NCBI GenBank assembly: GCA_012729315.1 | Contig: JAAYDI010000141.1 | Coordinates: forward strand, 1-64,000 | Direction of reading: 5' to 3' | Origin: Planctomycetaceae bacterium | GTDB taxonomy: Bacteria > Planctomycetota > Planctomycetia > Pirellulales > Pirellulaceae | DNA length: 64,000 nucleotides | In this document: positions 36,588 through 45,475 of the stretch, in pieces | How positions within the stretch are numbered: the stretch's first letter is position 1 | How the letters are laid out: each line of letters starts with the position of its first letter | Program-made: the position numbers and the translations under genes | Notes under the pieces: model-generated | Seen by the model: the letters and a program-made list of their open reading frames with translations, nothing else | Database searches by the model: none | What the model was told of the DNA's origin: nothing

Positions 36588-37768
36588 CACGACCCATGAC
36601 GCGCCGCGACCGGCTCATGGCGACACTGCGCGGCGAGCCGGTGGATCGGCCGCCAGTCAGCCTGTACGAGATCGGTGGCCTGCCAATGGACCCCACCGAT
36701 CCCGATCCGTACAACGTCTATCACGACCCGAGCTGGCGCCCGCTGCTGGAGCTCGCCGAGGAGGAAACCGACCTGATTCGCATGCGGAGCGCCGTGCGCG
36801 CCCAGTCGCATGTGGCCTGGGACCAGGCGTCGCCGTCCGCCGCCCGGTCGGTGCGAGACGAGCTGATGCGGACCGAGTCGTGGGAACAGGACGGCTGCCG
36901 CCACACGCGCGTGACGGTGCAGATCGGTGGCCGCCAGCTCACCTGCCAGATGCGGCGCGAGAAGGACGTCGACACCCTCTGGACGGTCGAGCACCTGCTC
37001 AAGGACCGGGACGATCTGCTGGCCTATCTGCAGCTGCCCGACGAGTTCTTCGACCAGCCGATCGCGGTGGATCCGTTGGCTGCCGAGGAGCAGTCGGTGG
37101 GGGATCGCGGTATCGTGATGGTCGACACGGAGGATCCGCTCTGTGCGGCGGCCACGCTGTTCAGCATGCAGGACTACACGATTGTCGCCTTCACGGAACG
37201 CGCGCTGTTCCACCAGTTGCTGCAGAAGCTGGCCGGGCCGCTGCAGCGCCGGACCGAGCAGGTATCCCGGGCGTTTCCGGGGCGGCTGTGGCGCATCTAT
37301 GGGCCCGAGTATGCGGCCGAACCGTACCTGCCGCCGCAGCTGTTCGAGGAGTATGTCGTGCGGTATGTGACTCCCATGGTGGAGGCGATCCACGCGCACG
37401 GCGGCTGGGTCCGCATTCACAGTCACGGTCGCACTCGCCATCTGCTGGACATGATCGTCGGCATGCAGGCGGATGCGATCGATCCGCTCGAGCCGCCGCC
37501 GCTGGGCGATGTTACCATGGACTATGTCCGGGAGCGTTACGGCCAGCAGCTGGTGCTGTTCGGAAACGTGGAAGTCGCCGACATCGAACGGATGGAGCCG
37601 GCCCAGTTCGACACGCTGGTGTGCCAGACACTCGAACAGGGAACCGCCGGCCAGGGACGCGGCTTCGTCCTGATGCCCACCGCTTGTCCGGTGGGCCGGA
37701 AGATCGAGCCTCGCACGCTGACCAACTACCAGACGCTGGTGCGGCGCGCTGTGAACTGGGGGGGCTGA
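36584..37768 (+). CDS. Uroporphyrinogen decarboxylase-like protein
   Basis: The 394-residue product starts at the ATG overlapping the rsgA stop (ATGA). The opening MTRRDRLMATLRGEPVDRPPVS is the typical N-terminus of URO-D-like proteins of the MtaA/CmuA group. HAHGGWVRIHSHGRTRHLLDMI (about 267-288) and ADAIDPLEPPPLGDVTM (about 295-311) match the barrel strands that hold the substrate or metal-binding residues in that group. True HemE proteins lack this layout, so a methyltransferase or lyase role is more likely than haem synthesis. Its place behind ftsH-rsgA says little about function. Confidence 0.8.
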   Translation: MTRPMTRRDRLMATLRGEPVDRPPVSLYEIGGLPMDPTDPDPYNVYHDPSWRPLLELAEEETDLIRMRSAVRAQSHVAWDQASPSAARSVRDELMRTESWEQDGCRHTRVTVQIGGRQLTCQMRREKDVDTLWTVEHLLKDRDDLLAYLQLPDEFFDQPIAVDPLAAEEQSVGDRGIVMVDTEDPLCAAATLFSMQDYTIVAFTERALFHQLLQKLAGPLQRRTEQVSRAFPGRLWRIYGPEYAAEPYLPPQLFEEYVVRYVTPMVEAIHAHGGWVRIHSHGRTRHLLDMIVGMQADAIDPLEPPPLGDVTMDYVRERYGQQLVLFGNVEVADIERMEPAQFDTLVCQTLEQGTAGQGRGFVLMPTACPVGRKIEPRTLTNYQTLVRRAVNWGG

Positions 37769-37876
37769 CCCGCGGGGCGGGTGGGCGGAGCAGTGCCCAC
37801 GGACGATTGGGCGGTGGTACAATGGCCGTGGTACGATGGCCGCAGGCATGCTACGGACACTCGGGAGGCGAAATCC

Positions 37877-38305
37877 ATGCAACGCGGCAGCCGCAAACCA
37901 CTGCGTTTCACGCTTCGGGCGGGCTGGTCCACTCGGCTGGCCATCTGCATGGCCTGTGCCCTGCTGCCCCCGCGCGGGGCGGCGGCCGACACGGCTAGCG
38001 CCGTTCCGGCAGTTGCAGTTGACTCGGTGGAACAGGTGCAGGACATGCTGGCGCGGGCCGGCGCTCTGGCGGCACGGCTGACGACCCCCGAGAACACGCA
38101 GCGCCTGCAACCGCTTGCCGCACGCGTCGCCGAACTGACGCGGCGTGTGGGCAGGCAGGAGCCGGATGCCGCACCCCCACCCGCGGCGCTGTCGGAGATC
38201 GCGGCCGAAGCCCGGCGACTCGCCCGGCAGATTGCGTTCTGCAACCCGCGGCTGGATTCCGATTCGCGCGGTGATCCCGACGCGCCCGCAGATGCTCCCC
38301 GCTAG
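37877..38305 (+). CDS. Short exported protein, possibly the truncated N-terminus of a longer one
   Basis: The 142-residue product starts at the ATG at 37877 (GGAGGCG upstream). It has an Arg-rich n-region and a hydrophobic stretch ending at an AAADTA-like cleavage site (about residue 38). A helical region follows, ending in [20 protein letters not shown]-like sequence. I remember similar 'ARxIAFxNPLLDFD' segments near the N-terminus of large exported planctomycete proteins, where the chain continues with LLFxKR. Here it stops about 14 residues later. Its last 4 bases overlap the sulfatase gene end on the other strand. It may therefore be a remnant. Function unknown. Confidence 0.5.
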   Translation: MQRGSRKPLRFTLRAGWSTRLAICMACALLPPRGAAADTASAVPAVAVDSVEQVQDMLARAGALAARLTTPENTQRLQPLAARVAELTRRVGRQEPDAAPPPAALSEIAAEARRLARQIAFCNPRLDSDSRGDPDAPADAPR

Positions 38306-39801
38306 TCGGCCAGCCGTGTGTCGCCCGGTTCGAGTCTGGCGGCGGGGCGGACGGCGTTCCCTTCGCGGTTGGTCAGGCGGTCCCCGAGTTCGACCCGCGC
38401 GCGTTCGGCCCATTGCTGCAGGCGCGCCACCTCGTCCGGGTACTGGTCCGCCACGTTCGTCGATTCGCCCGGGTCGGATTTGAGGTCGAACAGCTCCAGG
38501 CCGATGCTGGCGACGCTGTAGGGGGCGGGCGAGCCGCCCCTGCCTCCCGGATTCCCGGCGAGCGTACGGTAGTTGTGGGGCAGATGCAACTTCCAACGCC
38601 GATCCCGGACCGCCTGCAGTTCGTTGCTGGCCAGATAGCACCAGAACGCCTCGTGGGGTGACTGTGCGCCGGGTTCGCCGAACATCAGCGGCCGGATATC
38701 CTTGCCGTCGATCTGGTGGGCTGGCAGTTCGGCGCCGATGAGGGCGGCGACGGTGGGCAGGATGTCGATCGTCGAAGCCAGTTCGTCGCACACGCTGTCG
38801 GCCGGGATCCTGCCCGGCCAGCGCATCAGCGTTGGCACGCGAATCCCTCCCTCGAATTCGGTCCCCTTGCCTTCCCGCAGTGGCCCCGCGGATCCGGCAT
38901 GCTCGCCGTAACTCAACCAGGGGCCATTGTCGGCTGTGAAGATGACCAGCGTCTGACTGTCGAGCCCGTTACGTTCGAGCGCTGCGAGAATCTGGCCGAC
39001 CGACCAGTCGACTTCCATCACGACGTCCCCGAAGAGGCCGCGCGCGCTCTTGCCGCGGAACTTGTCCGAGACGTGTAGCGGAACATGCACCATGCTGTGC
39101 GGCACGTACAGCAGGAAGGGCTGCGCCGCGTGCCGCTGGATGAAGTCCACCGCGTGTTCCGTATACCAGGTGGTCAGCGATTCCTGATCCTGCGAGGTCA
39201 CGTCGCTGCTGACTACCTGGTTCCCCTCGATCAAGGGCAGGGGAGGAAAGCCGCGCTTCCGCGCTGCGGAATCCGGAGGCAGCGCGACGTAGTCCGGATG
39301 CTGCGGCCACATGTCGTTGGAGTAGGGCAAGCCGAAGTACTCATCGAACCCGTGCTGGAGCGGCAGGAACTTCGGATGGTGGCCCAGGTGCCACTTGCCG
39401 AAACAGGCCGTGGCATAGCCCTTCTGCTGGCACACCTCGCCGAGCGTCATCTCCCGCGCGTGAATCCCGATCTCGGCGCGCGGGCCCAGCGCGCCGTCGA
39501 TCCCGACACGCCCGTGATAGCAGCCCGTCATCAACGCTGCCCGGGATGCCGAACAGACGGCCGAAGAAACCACGAAGTCGGTGAACTTCATGCCTTCGGC
39601 TGCCAGGCGATCCAGGTGCGGTGTGGCGTAGCCTTGCGCGCCGAACGGCCCGATGTCGGCGTACCCCATGTCGTCGATAAAGATCACCACGATGTTCGGC
39701 GGCCGTGCGGGATCCTGGGCACGCGCGGCGCCCAGTACGCTGCACAGGCCCGCCACGAACCCGATGCCGGTCAACAACCGCATGCTGTGACGGTGAACCA
39801 T
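38302..39801 (-). CDS. Exported arylsulfatase (formylglycine-dependent sulfatase)
   Basis: The 499-residue product starts at the ATG at 39799-39801 with AGAGGA 8 nt upstream and has a signal peptide ([21 protein letters not shown]). Sulfatase landmarks are [16 protein letters not shown] (metal-binding Asp43-Asp44) and [12 protein letters not shown] with Cys83, to be converted to formylglycine. The motif is CxAxR rather than the commoner CxPxR; both are accepted by formylglycine-generating enzyme. [13 protein letters not shown] (about 135) and [14 protein letters not shown] (about 296, metal ligands) are also present. It cleaves sulfate esters, probably from polysaccharides. It overlaps the preceding gene tail to tail, and the neighbours are other catabolic genes. 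Confidence 0.94.
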   Translation of the reverse strand: MVHRHSMRLLTGIGFVAGLCSVLGAARAQDPARPPNIVVIFIDDMGYADIGPFGAQGYATPHLDRLAAEGMKFTDFVVSSAVCSASRAALMTGCYHGRVGIDGALGPRAEIGIHAREMTLGEVCQQKGYATACFGKWHLGHHPKFLPLQHGFDEYFGLPYSNDMWPQHPDYVALPPDSAARKRGFPPLPLIEGNQVVSSDVTSQDQESLTTWYTEHAVDFIQRHAAQPFLLYVPHSMVHVPLHVSDKFRGKSARGLFGDVVMEVDWSVGQILAALERNGLDSQTLVIFTADNGPWLSYGEHAGSAGPLREGKGTEFEGGIRVPTLMRWPGRIPADSVCDELASTIDILPTVAALIGAELPAHQIDGKDIRPLMFGEPGAQSPHEAFWCYLASNELQAVRDRRWKLHLPHNYRTLAGNPGGRGGSPAPYSVASIGLELFDLKSDPGESTNVADQYPDEVARLQQWAERARVELGDRLTNREGNAVRPAARLEPGDTRLAD

Positions 39802-39934
39802 GGGATGATCCTCTGCTACTGGTGTGTTCGAATCGTCTGTGATCCAAGGACTTCAAGGTACGTGTCAGGATCGGTCAGCGGCATGTGGAGCGACGGCCAC
39901 TCGAGGGCTGTCCCGACTGCCGCCTCCCCGAAAG

Positions 39935-42235
39935 TTACTCGAGATGCCGAAACCGTTTACCATCGAGTGACGTGCAGCCAGGGCCACCGAAGCGGACGCG
40001 CAAGGTGGGGGCGCGAGCCGTCGTGCCGGTCAGCGTGAAACGATGGATGCCTGGCTGCAGGTGCACCGGCACCATGGTCCACGCGATGGGGCCGGTGGGA
40101 GCGGTGCCCGTCGGCCAGATCTGCTGGTCGTCCACCTTCAGCGCGTTCACCGAATTGCCCTCCAACTGGAACTGGTACACGTCGTCCGCCGGCACCGTGA
40201 AGTACGCGTCGAGCACCAGCGGCTGGTCCGCCCCCGGGTTGAGCTTGGCCAGCCAGCGGGCATCTTTCGTCTCGGTCACGATGACCGGCAGGTCGTTGCC
40301 CACGGTCAGCCGCAAGCCGTCGACCAGTTGCGCGGCGTTCACGTCCGTCACCGGCGGCAGCGGCGGCGGGGGCAGGATGGTGAGCGCGAGCGGCGCGCTG
40401 CGGCACGTCTGGCCCGCCAGGCGGCTGGACGCCTGCAACGCTACAGGTCCCATCCCCAGCCGGCGCGTATCGACCTGCAGGGTGCCCTCGGATCCTTCGA
40501 TCGTGCCGAGCGAGCGGCCGTTGTGCAGGATCTCGATCGACGGCGCGTCCGCTGCCCGCGCACGCACGGTCAGCAGTTCGCCGTAGGCAATCTCCGTTGC
40601 GTCGGAGCCGTCGCGCTCGAGCGTCAGGGAGCTGCCCTGGTTGGCGATGACAATTGGCACCATGATCCGGCTCTGGGTCTCCAGCGGGCCGGGGGCCACG
40701 GCCACCACACGCAGCTCGTGCCACCCGTCGGCCACCGCCGTGGTATCCAGGACGAACCGCTGCCGCGCCGGGTCGGACGCCAGCCGCCTGCCGTCCAGGA
40801 ACACCTGGAAGTGGTCGACGGCGGCGCTGATGTCGCTCACTCCGGTGACGCGCGGCTCCAGCACCAGCTGGCCCGTGGTTTTCTGCCCAGGCTCGACGCC
40901 CGGCAGTTCCAGTTCCAGACGCGTGGCCCACGGCTGGCACAGGGCATCGCCCACGATGAGCAGTTGGTACGGCCCGAGCACTGATTGATAGAACGCTTCG
41001 GCCAGCGACGCGCCGCGCACATAGTGCAGGTGGAGGAAGGCGGAGGGGAACTTGGCATGGATCGACAGCGGCTCGACAACCGTGCCGCTCGAGCCAGCCG
41101 CGCCATGGCGCAGGAACTCCGTCAGCGGCGTCTGGCTGGCCCCTTCCGTCAGGATTCCCCCGAAGCTCGTCAGGTGCTCGCAGATCGCCCCGGGCAGGAT
41201 CGTGCTGCCCGACTTCTTCCAGTTCACTCCGGCGGAGCCGATCATCGCGCCCAGCACGTCGTCCTTCTGCTGGGGCAGAGTGCCGTCGACGATGGCGCCC
41301 TGCACGCCGGTCTCTGCCAACGCCTGGACAGCCGTGGCAAACGCCCACTGCCGCGTCGTGGACCGGACGTCGTTGTTCTTCATGAAGTAGATGGTGCCCC
41401 GGGGGTGCGTGGCGTCGGCCGCCACGCTGCGCTGCAGATAGTCCAGGGCTTCACGGACTGAATTACCCCGGCCGCTCGTCACCGCCAGCATGGTGGACAG
41501 CACGTAACGCATGCCCTGCTCCGCCACGCGGGTACCGGTGGGATCCCAGGCGTACTTCGAGCGGAAGGCGGTCGTCGGCTGGATTTCCAGCGGCTCCTGG
41601 CTCTTGCCCGCATTCGCCAGCTCCTGCGCTTCCTGCACCGCCTTGCCGTGTTCCGCCGACAACGCCGACTGTTGCAGATCGCGCAGCGGACGACGCGCGT
41701 AGAAGTTATTGATCAGCTCCAGGTAGTGGCGGTTCTTGGCCAGCACGAATTGGTAGAGGTAGGTCAAGCCGGTGAGGGAGGCTGTGGGGGCCAGAAGTTT
41801 GTCCGGCGCGGCACCGCCCAGGTCGCGGCGCGCATCGATGGCCGTGGGAAAGTCGGACGAGTAGACGATGTAATCGACATGTTCGAGCAGGTTCCGTTCG
41901 AACAGCGTCTTGAAGACGGGCACGAGAATGGTCTCGCGAAACGTCTCGACGTCGGTCTGCTCGAAACTGGACAGATCTGTCAGGTACACGACGTTCGACG
42001 GCGGAATCTGCCGCCACTGGAGGTAGTGGTTGGCCACGGTCTGGGACGCCCAGCTGTCGGCGTTCACGACCAGTGCCACGTTCTCCGGCCCCCCACCGGC
42101 GAAAACCGGCCCGCTCGCAAATACCAGACAAGCAAACACCAGACAACACGCCACCAACAGTTGCCGTGCAGCGTCTGCCAGCGCTCCATGCGGGCACTGC
42201 CCCACGAAGCGGCCCGATTCCTGCAGTCTGCTCAC
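39935..42235 (-). CDS. TIGR03790-like exported protein
   Basis: The product is 766 residues from the GTG at 42233-42235, which has GGGAGG 8 nt upstream and leads straight into a hydrophobic export segment (LLVACCLVFACLVFASGPVFA). A longer open frame upstream lacks a ribosome site. The segment ENVALVVNADSWASQTVANHYLQWRQIPPSNVVYL (about residues 50-84) is the signature of the TIGR03790 family, exported proteins of unknown function common in planctomycetes. The C-terminal 350 residues look like Ig-type and PA14-like beta domains (DAYFTVPADDVYQFQLEGNS, then a YxxRFGG-type end). No catalytic site is evident. Confidence 0.75.
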   Translation of the reverse strand: MSRLQESGRFVGQCPHGALADAARQLLVACCLVFACLVFASGPVFAGGGPENVALVVNADSWASQTVANHYLQWRQIPPSNVVYLTDLSSFEQTDVETFRETILVPVFKTLFERNLLEHVDYIVYSSDFPTAIDARRDLGGAAPDKLLAPTASLTGLTYLYQFVLAKNRHYLELINNFYARRPLRDLQQSALSAEHGKAVQEAQELANAGKSQEPLEIQPTTAFRSKYAWDPTGTRVAEQGMRYVLSTMLAVTSGRGNSVREALDYLQRSVAADATHPRGTIYFMKNNDVRSTTRQWAFATAVQALAETGVQGAIVDGTLPQQKDDVLGAMIGSAGVNWKKSGSTILPGAICEHLTSFGGILTEGASQTPLTEFLRHGAAGSSGTVVEPLSIHAKFPSAFLHLHYVRGASLAEAFYQSVLGPYQLLIVGDALCQPWATRLELELPGVEPGQKTTGQLVLEPRVTGVSDISAAVDHFQVFLDGRRLASDPARQRFVLDTTAVADGWHELRVVAVAPGPLETQSRIMVPIVIANQGSSLTLERDGSDATEIAYGELLTVRARAADAPSIEILHNGRSLGTIEGSEGTLQVDTRRLGMGPVALQASSRLAGQTCRSAPLALTILPPPPLPPVTDVNAAQLVDGLRLTVGNDLPVIVTETKDARWLAKLNPGADQPLVLDAYFTVPADDVYQFQLEGNSVNALKVDDQQIWPTGTAPTGPIAWTMVPVHLQPGIHRFTLTGTTARAPTLRVRFGGPGCTSLDGKRFRHLE

Positions 42236-42402
42236 CCCATCTGCCTCCCTGATTCTGTACGCCAGTTCCTCACACGCGTGCTGCCGTACGCCCCGGGGGC
42301 AACCGGCAGGCACCGCTTCATCGGCTGCGCCGATCCCCGATGATACCCTGTGGCGATAGCCGGTTGCCAGTCCGTGCCAGGGGAGCGCGGCGGCCCAATC
42401 GT

Positions 42403-42432
42403 CCCGTGTGCTAATCACCCCGTGTACCAATC
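42403..42432 (+). promoter_or_regulatory. Imperfect tandem repeat in the divergent interval before the ThuA gene
   Basis: CCCGTGTGCTAATC (42403-42416) and CCCGTGTACCAATC (42419-42432) are 14-mers with two mismatches at a 16-bp period, about 130 bp upstream of the ThuA-DUF1080 start. The interval 42236-42564 between the two divergent genes holds no other feature I can support. A regulator site is possible. Confidence 0.3.
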
Positions 42433-42564
42433 GCGCCTTGTGATGCGCCTGCGGAAATCGCGCACAGGTATCTCACCGGGCCCGTTTCCCGCGTTACAAT
42501 GGCGGACACTGCGTGCGTCTGGTTCCATGCCTGCCAACTACTCATGCCTGAGGAGACCGAGTCT

Positions 42565-43884
42565 ATGCTGACGTCCATGCTGACGCGAAGAACCCTGCTG
42601 TTGTTGATCGTTTTCCAGATGTGCCTGGGAGTCACCCTTGCCCAAGGCGCTGCAGCCGTCAAAGAGGACCAGCTCCAGGTGCTCGTCATCACCGGCGGAC
42701 ACGACTATGACGTGCCACAGTTCAACGCCATGTTCGCGGCCATCCCGGACATCGCCGTCGAATACGCCACCTTCCCCGATGCGGCGGCGCGGCTGACGCC
42801 CGAATTGGCTGACAAGGTCGATGTCATCGTGCTCTATGACATGTGGGTACCGGGATTCACTCCCGAACAACAACAGGCCTTCGTCGCGCTGCTCAATCGC
42901 GGCATCGGACTGGTGGCGCTGCATCATACCCTGGGTGGACACCCGGAATGGCCCGAATACGGCAAGATCATCGGCGGTCATTACCGGGTGGCCCCCCGGA
43001 CCGTCGATGGCCAGACGGTGCCCGCGTCCGAGTTCTACCATGATATGGATATCCAGGTCCGGGTGGCCGATACCGATCACCCGATCACTCGCGGCCTGCA
43101 GGATTTTCAGATCCACGACGAGACCTACAAAAACTACGACACCGATCCGAACGTCCGTGTCCTGCTCACCACGGATCATCCTCAGAGCGATCCGGAGATC
43201 TGCTGGGTGAAGCAGTACGGCCGCAGCCGCGTGGTGTACCTGGAACTGGGGCACGACCGCCACGCGTACGAGCATCCGAGTTACCGGACGGTTCTGGCCC
43301 GCTCCATTCGCTGGACGGCCGGCCGCCCGGCCGATCCGGACGCCCCCACCACAGCACTGTTCAATGGCCGGGATCTGACCGGATGGACGGCGGAAGGCCA
43401 GGCCGTGTGGGAGGTCAAGGATGGCATGTTGATCGGGCGGCAAGGAGCGGGTAACACCCCCGGCGACCTGTTCACCACTGATACGTACGACGATTTCGAG
43501 CTTACCGTCACCTACCGCGTCGTATGGCCCGCCAACAGCGGTGTGTGGTACCGGTACCAGAGCGGCGAGAAGGCGTACCAGGCCGACATTCTCGAGTACG
43601 AGAATCCATTTGCGCTGAGCGGCTCGCTGTATCGTCCAGGGGGCACGGGCGGACCGTTCGAAGCGGTTAACACGGATGCGAGCATCATCGATCGGGAAGG
43701 CTGGAACACCATGGTCATCCGGGCCGCCGGCAGCCGGCAGGTCATCTTCCTCAATGGAAAGAAGGTGGTGGACGTGCGGGCGGACGTGTCGGACAGCGGC
43801 CGCATCGGATTCCAGGTTCATCCCGGCGATGAATTCGCCACGATGCAGATTGTGGTGCGCGAGATTACGATTCGCCCGCTGTGA
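42565..43884 (+). CDS. Exported ThuA-like domain fused to DUF1080 (3-keto-disaccharide hydrolase) domain
   Basis: The product is 439 residues from the ATG at 42565 (AGGAGA upstream), with a signal peptide (RRTLLLLIVFQMCLGVTLAQG). Residues 30-255 form a ThuA-like class I glutamine-amidotransferase fold: VLVITGGHDYD at the start, and GLVALHHTLGGHPEWPEYGKIIGGH, conserved in ThuA proteins. Residues 265-437 form a DUF1080 beta-sandwich: FNGRDLTGWTAEG, EDFELTVTYRV-like and NSGVWYRY segments. DUF1080 proteins are linked to hydrolysis of 3-keto-glycosides, and ThuA-like proteins to the 3-keto sugar route. The fusion plus nearby Gfo/Idh/MocA oxidoreductases fits keto-sugar-mediated glycoside cleavage outside the cytosol. 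Confidence 0.88.
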   Translation: MLTSMLTRRTLLLLIVFQMCLGVTLAQGAAAVKEDQLQVLVITGGHDYDVPQFNAMFAAIPDIAVEYATFPDAAARLTPELADKVDVIVLYDMWVPGFTPEQQQAFVALLNRGIGLVALHHTLGGHPEWPEYGKIIGGHYRVAPRTVDGQTVPASEFYHDMDIQVRVADTDHPITRGLQDFQIHDETYKNYDTDPNVRVLLTTDHPQSDPEICWVKQYGRSRVVYLELGHDRHAYEHPSYRTVLARSIRWTAGRPADPDAPTTALFNGRDLTGWTAEGQAVWEVKDGMLIGRQGAGNTPGDLFTTDTYDDFELTVTYRVVWPANSGVWYRYQSGEKAYQADILEYENPFALSGSLYRPGGTGGPFEAVNTDASIIDREGWNTMVIRAAGSRQVIFLNGKKVVDVRADVSDSGRIGFQVHPGDEFATMQIVVREITIRPL

Positions 43885-43947
43885 GGGAGGAGAGAGTAGA
43901 GAGGAGAGAAGAGAGCTTGGAATTGCAGGGAGCGGGGGCAGGACAAG

Positions 43948-44046
43948 AAAAAAACGCCCGCAGTCTCCTGGAGGTTGGTCGACCGCGGCACAAGGCCCAA
44001 CTGCTTGTGCGTTTCACGGTCAATCACGCTCCAGGAGCCTGCGGGC
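43948..44046 (-). ncRNA. Nested stem-loop RNA candidate or long-stem terminator
   Basis: Read on the minus strand, GCCCGCAG-G-CTCCTGGAG (44046-44029) pairs with CTCCAGGAG-A-CTGCGGGC (43973-43956), giving 17 bp with one internal mismatch. It is followed by GTTTTTTTC (43955-43947). The 55-nt apical part folds again: GACCG/CGGTC and then GCACAAG/CTTGTGC close two inner helices. An ordinary terminator would not need a three-tier stem of this size. It lies about 340 nt beyond the stop of the minus-strand oxidoreductase gene, so it could end that operon. It could also be a free-standing small RNA whose own terminator is the outer stem. Confidence 0.5.
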
Positions 44047-44386
44047 TTACCCCGTCAGCAAACTCGCGTCGTCCGCGTGCACCTGTCCGCCGGCCGGCAG
44101 GGCATCCGGTCCTGTCCGGGCCGTCTTGTTCCACCGCATCCTTCGCATGTTGGGAATGATCGATCCAGGTGGCCCGACAAATGCAACCAAAAGCGCGTTC
44201 GCTGCGCAGCCGTCAGGATCGGCACAAGCGGAATCACGGGAGGAAGGAGCAAGTCACACCGACTCGCCTCCTCCGGCCGTTCGGCCAGCAGACGTGTGCC
44301 CGCCCAGGTGATTGGTCGGTACGGGTCCTCGTGGACAGGAATGGTCGATACATCGAGGCAGGGCACTTCCACATCCGGGAACCGCG
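44047..44386 (-). other. Interval with weak coding-like sequence behind the oxidoreductase gene
   Basis: No gene is supported. One minus-strand frame is open from 44489 to 44055 and reads FPDVEVPCLDVSTIPVHEDP and then WAGTRLLAERPEEA in its middle part, which is more protein-like than a random frame. It has no ribosome site of its own and its beginning lies inside the upstream gene. It may be a decayed gene or an untranslated leader of the RNA candidate at 43948-44046. Confidence 0.3.
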
Positions 44387-45466
44387 TCAGCAACCGATGT
44401 GCAGCGCTTGAGCCTGGGCCTGGAGCGCCAGTTCGATGGCCAGGAACGTGTGCCGCTGCGGCATGGCGTGATCGGTGCGCTGGAGACAATCGAGTATGAG
44501 CTGACCGAAGAACGGGAAGCCCACCTGGCCGTGCACGGGAATGTGCCGTTCACCTGTGTGATCCACCAGGTACACGTGATCGCCCGCACCATCCCGGGCG
44601 ACGTCCAGGTACTTGCGCAGTTCCAGATAGCCGTCGGTGCCGAGCACGATCGTCCGGCCATCACCCCAGGCACTCAAGCCGTCGGGGGTGAACCAGTCGA
44701 CCCGGAAGTAGAAGCTGGCGCCGTTGTCAGCCAGGAAGCTGGCGTCGCCGAAATCCTCGAAGGCCGGGTGATCCGGATTGTGGTAGTTAGCCACGGTGCT
44801 GTGCAGCACGCGGGCATTCTGTGCACCGGTATAGTACAGGCACTGTTCGATCTGATGGCTGCCGATGTCCACCAGAATGCCGCCGTACTGCTGCCGATCC
44901 CAGAACCAGGCGGGACGCTGTGCGGGACTCAGGCGGTGCGGGCCGAGTCCGATCACCTGCAGGACACGCCCGATCGCGCCGTCCTGGATGAGCTGTCCGG
45001 CGTGGACGGCGGCTTCGACGTGCAGCCGTTCCGAGTAGTAGACGGCGAAGATCCGGCCGGTCTGCGCGACCTGCTCCCGCACCGCGTCGAGTTGTGCGAG
45101 CGTCGTCAGCGGCGGCTTGTCGGTGAAGTAGTCTTTGCCGTGGTCCAGTGTGCGCAGCCCCAGCGGACCGCGCTGGCACGGCACCGGCGCGCTGGCGACG
45201 AGCGTCACAGACGGATCTTCCAGGACTTCGGCTTCCTCCCGTGCCGGAGCTGCGCCCGGGTAGGTCTGGCAAAACGTCTCCACCTTGCGCGGATCGGGAT
45301 CGTAGACCCAGACCAGCTCACCGCCGGCCTCGAGCAGTCCGTTGCACATGCCGTAGATATGCCCATGGTCCAGCCCCACGGCCGCGAAACGGAACTCGCC
45401 CGGACCGCAGACCGGTCGGGCCTTGCCCCGCGGCGCGTAGTGCATGCCGTCGGCTTTCTGCGTCAT
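44387..45466 (-). CDS. Gfo/Idh/MocA family oxidoreductase
   Basis: The 359-residue product has a nucleotide-binding fold near the start (FRFAAVGLDHGHIYGMCNGL, about residues 26-45; a modified GxGxxG). The usual EKP motif appears as DYFTDKPPLTT (about 112-122). VDIGSHQIEQCLYYTG (about 196-211) provides the His that in this family often acts near the substrate. These NAD(P)-dependent enzymes oxidise or reduce sugars and cyclitols. It starts 10 nt after the stop of a second Gfo/Idh/MocA gene, with AGAGG across the junction, so the two belong to one operon led by a URO-D-like gene. No export signal is visible, so it is cytosolic. Confidence 0.88.
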   Translation of the reverse strand: MTQKADGMHYAPRGKARPVCGPGEFRFAAVGLDHGHIYGMCNGLLEAGGELVWVYDPDPRKVETFCQTYPGAAPAREEAEVLEDPSVTLVASAPVPCQRGPLGLRTLDHGKDYFTDKPPLTTLAQLDAVREQVAQTGRIFAVYYSERLHVEAAVHAGQLIQDGAIGRVLQVIGLGPHRLSPAQRPAWFWDRQQYGGILVDIGSHQIEQCLYYTGAQNARVLHSTVANYHNPDHPAFEDFGDASFLADNGASFYFRVDWFTPDGLSAWGDGRTIVLGTDGYLELRKYLDVARDGAGDHVYLVDHTGERHIPVHGQVGFPFFGQLILDCLQRTDHAMPQRHTFLAIELALQAQAQALHIGC

Positions 45467-45475
45467 GGTCGCCTC

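Noticed and set aside
33528-36590. Minus-strand open frame of 1020 codons opposite ftsH and rsgA
   Set aside because: Both plus-strand genes have complete diagnostic motifs; the antisense product is Arg/His-rich without a domain.
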